In this document: piece after piece, positions 58,020-64,000 of the stretch
How the letters are laid out: each line of letters starts with the position of its first letter
Numbering within the stretch: the stretch's first letter is position 1
Source: Leptodactylus fallax
Lineage: Eukaryota > Chordata > Amphibia > Anura > Leptodactylidae
Length of the DNA stretch: 64,000 bases
NCBI GenBank assembly: GCA_947044405.1
Contig: CAMRHE010000355.1
Location: 1,502,501 to 1,566,500 of the forward strand
Direction of reading: 5' to 3'
The notes under the pieces: generated by a model
What the model saw: the letters and a program-made list of their open reading frames with translations, nothing else
What the model was told of the DNA's origin: nothing
Databases searched by the model: none
Program-made: the position numbers and the translations under genes

Positions 58020-58719
58020 TTAAAGTGTAAAGGTCAGTTGAAGGTTTAATCCCTTCAAGACAGAGCCTAAAAGTACCTTTGTGACCAGGCCTCATTTTTC
58101 AAAACTAACGTGTCACTTTATGTGGCAATAACTTTAAGACGCTTTAACTTACACAAGTGATTTTGAGATTGCTTTTTTGTGAGACATTGTACTTCATGAT
58201 AGTGGTAAACATTGATCAATATTTTTGAATTTATGTATAAAAAAATAGGAAATTTGATAGAAATTTTGAAAAAAAAATCACAATTTTCAAAATGTGAAAT
58301 GCTCTGCTTTTCAAACAGATAGTCATACTACCCAAATACATTAATAAATATTATCTACCATATCTCTGCTATATATTGGCATCATCTTTTAATCGTCCTT
58401 TCATTTATTTTGGACATTAGAAGGCTTACAAGTGTAACAGCGATTTTGCAGATTTACAAGAGAATTTCCAAAACTAATTTCTCAGGGATCACTTCAGTTC
58501 TGAAGGGGATTATAAAGGCCTATATATTAGAAACTCCCCATAAATCACTCCATTTTCAAAACGGCACCCCTCAAATAATTCAAAACAGCATTTGGGAAGT
58601 TTGTTAACCCTTTAAGCATTTCACGGAAATTAAAACAATATGGAGGTGAAATTTCGACATTTCATTTTTTTTCATCAATACATTCATTTAGCCCTAAAAT
58701 TAACACACTCACAAAGGGT

Positions 58720-61027
58720 TAAAGGAGAAAATGCATCTCACAGTTTGTTATACAATTTCTCCAGAGAGTACAGAAATACCCCACATGTGGGTGTAAACTG
58801 ATCTTTGGGAACACGGCAGTGCCCAGAAGGGAAGGAGCGACACTGGACGTTTGAAAAGCAGATTTTGCAGTAATAGTTTTCAGGTGCCATGTCTCATTTG
58901 CAGTGCCCCAAGAGTACCAATACAAAGGAAATCCCCAAAAAGTGACCCCATTTTGGAAACTACACCCCTCACAGAATTCATCAAGGGGTATAGTGAGCAT
59001 TTTGACCCAACAGCCTTTTCACACATTTTATTAACATTTGGATGTGTAAATGAAAAAATTATGACAATGTCACTTTATCCCCAAAGTTTTCATTTTCACA
59101 AGGGGTTAAAGGAGAAAAAGCACCACATGGGTTGTTAAACAATTCCACATGAACGTGGCAATACGCTATATGTGGTTGTAATCTGCTGTATGGGTACATG
59201 GTGGGGCTTGGAATGGAAAGAGCGCTATTTGGCTTTTGGAGGGCAGATTTTGCTGGAATAGTTTTCAGGTGTCATGTCACATTTGCAGGGTACCAATACA
59301 ATGGAGACCCCGTTTTGGAAACTACACCCCTCACAGAACATATCAAGGGGTATAGTGAGTAGTTTGACCCTACAGCTGTTTCACAGATTTTATTAACATT
59401 GGGACGTGAAAATGAAAAATTACTTTTTTTTTCCAATAAACCATCAATTTAGTCCCAAATTTTTTATTTTCACAAGAGAATAAAGGAGAAAAAGCTCTCC
59501 AAAGTTTGTTACAAAATTTCTCCTTAACACGAAAATACCCCATATGTGGTCATAATCTGCTGTGTGGGTACATGACGGGGCTCGGAATGGAAATAGCGCT
59601 ATTTGACTTTTAGAGGGCAGATTTTGCTGGAATAGTTTTCAGGTGCCATGTTGCATTTGCAGAGCCCCTAATGTACCAATACAATGGAAACTCCCAAAAA
59701 GTGACCCCATTTTAGAAACTACACCCCTCAAGGAATTTATCAAAAAGTATTGTCATTTTGAGCCCAAGAGTGCTTCCCTAAAATTAATATACCAAGTGAA
59801 AATTTAAATTTTTAAAGAAATATGCCATTTTGGTGCCCAATACATTGTGCCCAGTTTGTGTCATCAGAGACACGCACTCCTAAAACTATTAAGTGGGCTA
59901 TCCCAGGTAGAAAAAAGTTGTATGTGTGGGTGTAAACTGCTGCTTGGGCATACAGCAGGGAAGGAGTAGCGTGCTTTTTAGCTTTTGGAGTATAGATTTA
60001 GAGGGACTTTCTGGACGCCATGTTGTTTTTGCAGAGCCCTGGTGGTGCCAGTAAACTGGAATTCCCCAAGAAGTGACCCCATTTTGTAGGGGCAATTTTA
60101 GAGTCTCTACAAATGTGACATGGCGTCCAAAAAAACTACAATCTAAGTCAGAGATCCAAAAGCACATAGCGCTCCTTGACATCTGTGCCCTCCTGTGTGT
60201 CAAAGCGGCAGTTTATACCCACATGTATGACACTGTTGTAGCCAGGATAATGTACTTAGCAATGCCATATGTGGGTATAAACTGCTGTTTTCGCACAGCT
60301 GGGCACAGAAGGGAAGGAGCGCTATTTTGGTTTTTGGAGCACAGTTTGGTTTATGGAAGTCATGCCACTTTTGCAGAGCCCCTGAATTGGCAGTAAAGTA
60401 TAACCTGCAGACACATAAATCCCTTGTGCGGTGTACCTTCAAAAGTGGGGTTATCAAGTGGTGTAGCGAGCATTTTTAACCTTTGAGTGTTGCATTAATT
60501 TAATTTCCAGAAAGGAATGCGCGGCTGATAACGAAAAGTGAAAATTGCAATTTTTCCAGAGATACGCCATTTTAGTGCCCGATATGTTGTGCCCAACTTG
60601 TCAGCAGACAGAAACACTCCAAAAACTGGTAAGTGGGTATCCCCGGCACAACAGCTTTTGGAGCATTCATCTCTGATACTAGCTGGTCACAACATATTAC
60701 GAACTGAAGTGATGTATTCCTGGAAAAATTGTCATTTTCACATTTCACCATCAGCTGCGTTTTTCTGGAAAATAAATTAATGCAACACTTGGAGGTTAAA
60801 AATGCTCACTGTACCCCTGGATAAATTCCTTCAGGGGTGTAGTTTCAAAAATGGGGTCACATGTCAGGGGTTTCCACTTTACTGGCATTTCAGGGTTCTG
60901 TAAAAGTGTCATGAAGTCCAAAAACCAGACCGTTTAAATCTGTGCTCCAAAAACCACATAGCGCTCCTTCCCTTTTGTGCCCAGCTGTGCCCAAACAGCA
61001 GTTTATACCCATGTGACATTAAGTACG
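58720..61027. repeat. array of 'ccccattttggaaactacacccc' units, mixed orientation
   Basis: Forward units of about 370-400 bp start near 58735, 59110 and 59480, each with 'ccacatgtgggtgtaaactg'-like, 'gaagggaaggagcgac'-like, 'gcagattttgc' and 'accccattttggaaactac' motifs. Shorter forward units lie at 59890-60090 and 60250-60480. Inverted units lie at about 60090-60230 ('agcgctccttgacatctgtg') and 60820-61027 ('agcgctccttcccttttgtg'). A further forward unit resumes at 62042-62235 beyond the LTR. Confidence 0.8.
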
Positions 61028-62037
61028 TGTAGGGAACTGCCATTTCTACTAGTATATAATGTATCTGGCTTCTTTGCCCCTGCAGTTTGGCTTCAGAGAC
61101 CCCAGGCATTCAGTGCAAGTTTTGTTTTGTAAATACAGTGAGTCAGACACATGTGAGGTAGAGCTGCTGGGGGGAGAGATGTGAGCAGAGCTGCTGAGAC
61201 AGACATGTTATGTCTGGGGGAGTCTAAGAGCCACTTGTTCCTCTTTACTTCACAGTATATAGTTAGGTATGTGTTACCCCCTATATACTCACAGGACCTA
61301 GCTAGTAACCGTAGTTAGGGATCCATATATATATACAGTTCAGGGCAGTGATAGGTTAGGCTTCCGAAGGCCAACTAGCTAGTTAGAGGCCCGGTGGCAC
61401 TAGTAGTTTAGCTGGCAGGTTAAGGACTCAGTGTTAGGGTAGTCAGGCCTGCATCTACTGCCGTCACCGTCGCCCTGTTTGCTGCCTGTGAAGAATCTCA
61501 CCATCATCATCATCATCTCCTGATCGGCTGTCTGTCATCTCCTGGAAGAATCCGAGGATCCACAGTCATCCACAGGGGCCCCTGCATCTCTTCTGTTGCC
61601 TGGAGGTATTGTGCACTGGACTCTTGCTATATATCTATATATATACCCGGGTATATAACCTAAGACGGTTGAGGACTTGCTGGTTGTTGTAGTACTGCTG
61701 TGTTCTGAGTATATTTTATGTATGTATTATTACCCTGTTGATTCTTATAAAGCTACTGTTATAACCTTATGTGGTATCTGTATGTATTCTTCAGACTGTG
61801 AGATTAGTACAGTGATCCTTGTTAAGGCTACTAACTGTACCTCATGGGTAAGTCCCAGGAAGAGATCCTCCCTGTAATACAGAGGCTCTATCCTGGGTGG
61901 AGGCACTGATATATGTCATATATGTTCCCACTCTTCCCTTCAGCGAAGGCTTCAGGTCCCATTATACACACCGGTCAGCGCCAGAGTCTGTTGCGGGAGG
62001 GATAATACTCATACCCCCCCCCCCAAATAGGGCTACA
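61028..62037 (+). mobile_element. solo LTR, about 1.0 kb, with 4-bp target duplication
   Basis: Begins TGTAGGGAACTGCC and ends 'aatagggctaca' (TGTAG/CTACA inverted tips), flanked by TACG at 61024-61027 and 62038-62041. Host sequence on each side rejoins the composite repeat. The interior is transcript-like, with a (CAT)n stretch (61506-61522) and a TA run (61630-61645). No retroviral genes remain. Confidence 0.82.
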
Positions 62038-63289
62038 TACGTTATCCTGGGTACACCAGTATCATACATGTGGGCATAAACTGCAGTTTGGGCACACAGC
62101 AGGGCGCAGAAGGGAAGGAGCGCTATGTTGCTTTTGAAGCGCAGATTTAGATGTTTGGTATCTGGAACCCCTTAGGGAATGACCCCATTTTGAAAACTGC
62201 ACTCCTCAAAGAATTTATCAAGGGGTGTAGTGAGCATTAGTATCCCAGATGTGACTGCACAGCGGATGGTGAACAGCGATTATGTAAGTTGTGCGGAGCA
62301 CATTGAGCACACCAAATTCCCTACTATTTCCCCAGTAGTTCCAATGATGGGGGGGGTCACTCTGGGGGTCACTTCTGGTGTCTTTTCCCTTGTAAGCTCT
62401 ACATTTGGGTTGTCTCAGCTTATACATTCCCTTCCTGCCGCAACCAGTTTTGTTCTAATGATTTGGCAACTTTTCGGGTTTTTGTCTTCACATTGTACAA
62501 GCTATATTTTGTTTATTTTTCTTGTGATTAAGCCATATGAGGGCTTGTTGTTTGCGGGGTGAGATGTATTTTGTAATTATATCATTTCAGGGTGCCTATA
62601 ACTTATTGATTAAATTTTATTAACTCTTTCTTGGTGGATTAAAAAAAACCCATCCATTGTGGTATTGCTTTTTACCTTATAATGTTTTTACCGTGCAGCG
62701 TACAACATAAGTAGCCAATACCTCATTTATATATTTTTTTTATACGTTACTAGTTTTGCAGAACAAAAACCCATTTGGGGAAAGAAATCAATTATTTTTG
62801 CATTGCCATCTTCTGAGATGTGTAGCAATTTTTTTTTCAGTTGACAGAGTTGGTTGAGAGTTTATTTTTTGCAGGACGATCTGTGCTTTTTATTGGTACG
62901 GTTTTGGGGCACATATGACTTTTTGTTCACTTTTTATAGCATTTCTTAAGGCAAGATGGTGAAAAATCATTATTTCCTTGCTTTATTAATTATTATTTGT
63001 TTTTTTTCATATGCTTTTTTACTTTTTACTGATGTCCCACTAGGAGACCTGAGCCAGTGATGCTCTGATCACTGGTTCAGCACTATAGACTGCAATACAC
63101 GAGTATTGCAGTCTATAGAGGAAGTCAGCGCTATGCAAACGGATAGCCTGACTTTCTCACTTCCCGACAGGATCAAACAGGTACTGGGGGCTCCAGGCAG
63201 CCTGGGGTCCCTGGCCAGACCCCGTTCTGCAAAAAACACATATCGGCACCCCCCGATCTCGTCGTGGGGGGTGCCGGGGGGGGTACATT

Positions 63290-63440
63290 TGGCATGACGC
63301 AACCCCTTGGATGCCGCGGTCATGTTTGACCACGGCATCCAAGGGGTTAACCCCCCCCCCCGATCAGAGCTTAGCTCCGATGGGGGTTAAGAAGTAGGGT
63401 GTTAGCTGTCAGTTACAGCTAACACCCGCTCCCGATGCCG
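63290..63440. repeat. double hairpin module at the end of the composite repeat
   Basis: A first near-perfect palindrome, 'ccttggatgccgcggtcatg' meeting its complement at 63307-63346. A second, around 'ggtgttagctgtcagttaca', has arms 63399-63409 and 63416-63427 ('gggtgttagctg' with 'cagctaacaccc'). The same two stems, nested differently, form the 2045-2184 hairpin in the MITE of another family. Confidence 0.75.
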
Positions 63441-63706
63441 ATGGGCGGGCAGCTAATATCAGGGAAAATTTGTTACTTCAACAAACTTTCCCTGATATGG
63501 CGGCTACATGATCAGGACCTGAACCTATCTGGTCCTGATCATGTCTCCATGGACCCCAGCAGCTATTAGCGCTGTGTTCACGGAGTTCCTGACCCTTGGG
63601 GAGACCCGATCCCCAATTTAGCAGGGTCCGTTTATAAACATCAGTGCTGCACAAATCCCAGCAAGAACCTACGTTTATATACAGTGGGCGGTCGCGAAGC
63701 GGTTAA

Positions 63707-64000
63707 TGGTCAGGGTCCAGTGTGGCATAACCTCCTCTGATACTAAGGGGCAGAAGCATATCGATGATTGACTCCATTAGGTCTTCCTTAGTGAGGATAG
63801 ATTTGCAGGGTACATAACACTGGTTTTCTATGAGCCACTACTCTGCTGTGTTCTACATTCAGAGTCCAAGGTCCACAGCTGAGTGTTTCAGTGAACCGTA
63901 GGGACCTAAGCACCTAAGCAGAAGTTTTCTGAAATGACTGTTAAACTTTAAATGGAGACCTTTCAATTAAAAGGGGCATTTCCACAACAGACATTTATGG
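63707..64000. other. unassigned right edge
   Basis: Sequence beyond the right TTAA of the composite repeat. No gene or repeat recognised. Confidence 0.4.

Larger units (their letters stand above)
58046..63706. mobile_element. large TTAA-flanked composite repeat, about 5.7 kb
   Basis: TTAA at 58046-58049 followed by TCCCTTCAAGACAG, and the complement of the other end reads TTAA then CCGCTTCGCGACCG (TTAA at 63703-63706). They match at most of 14 positions. Inside are repeated units in both orientations, a solo LTR insertion (61028-62037), AT-rich filler (62440-63060) and a right-end hairpin block. No transposase frame was found, so it is non-autonomous. Size, TTAA targets and tips suggest a piggyBac/Kolobok-mobilised element. 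Confidence 0.65.

Noticed and set aside
58720..61027. CRISPR-like regular array
   Set aside because: Units are hundreds of bases, diverged, in mixed orientation, and lack uniform short repeats and spacers; the host is eukaryotic.

Overview
The window reads as intergenic or intronic DNA from an anuran amphibian (frog or toad), probably a neobatrachian. That is an inference from the mix of repeats: several Tc1 families, 5'-truncated L1 and L2 retrotransposons, a Penelope-like relic with a GIY-YIG domain, Gypsy-type solo LTRs, a tRNA-derived SINE, and many short MITEs with 'ttaaaggggttgtcc', 'ggctgtgttcacacgg' and 'ctagagatgagcgaa' ends. I found no host protein-coding exon, rRNA or functional tRNA. 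Nearly all recognisable coding capacity is transposase or reverse-transcriptase debris.

Layout. 1-4.3 kb holds the 3' half of one Tc1 element, a hairpin MITE, and a nearly intact Tc1 broken by a single extra base. 4.3-9.7 kb is mostly single-copy sequence and ends in the only CpG-island-like stretch (about 9.05-9.54 kb), the best candidate host promoter. 9.7-12.1 kb holds a Tc1 element with very long inverted repeats and mutated catalytic residues, then a TA-rich tandem array. 12-15.8 kb has small hAT-like MITEs, a solo LTR with a perfect 5-bp target duplication, and an L2 3' end. 15.8-19.4 kb is mostly unassigned, with one Harbinger-like MITE and an internally deleted Tc1 that keeps an open 215-codon frame. 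20-21.9 kb is a TTAA-flanked element containing a separate poly(A) retroposon and an unassigned 253-codon minus-strand ORF.

22-33 kb holds MITE remnants, a minus-strand L1 reverse-transcriptase relic, a Penelope-type 3' region and a second L2 end. 33-35.5 kb is a minisatellite-bearing element split by a decayed Tc1 whose 3' tip is flipped. 35.5-43.6 kb is mainly TTAA-flanked MITEs, a hAT MITE and another Tc1 fragment. 43.9-47.5 kb has an L1 insertion with a 15-bp target duplication, a SINE, the Penelope relic and a second hairpin MITE. 48-56 kb has minisatellite-type elements and a palindromic MITE. 56.6-57.5 kb is a minus-strand L1 end. 58.05-63.7 kb is one large TTAA-flanked composite repeat with internal units in both orientations, split by a 1.0-kb solo LTR.

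Nothing here forms an operon or pathway. The interactions visible are between mobile elements: nested insertion, shared modules, and defective transposases that keep DNA-binding domains. All product and family calls are by eye; no database search was run.
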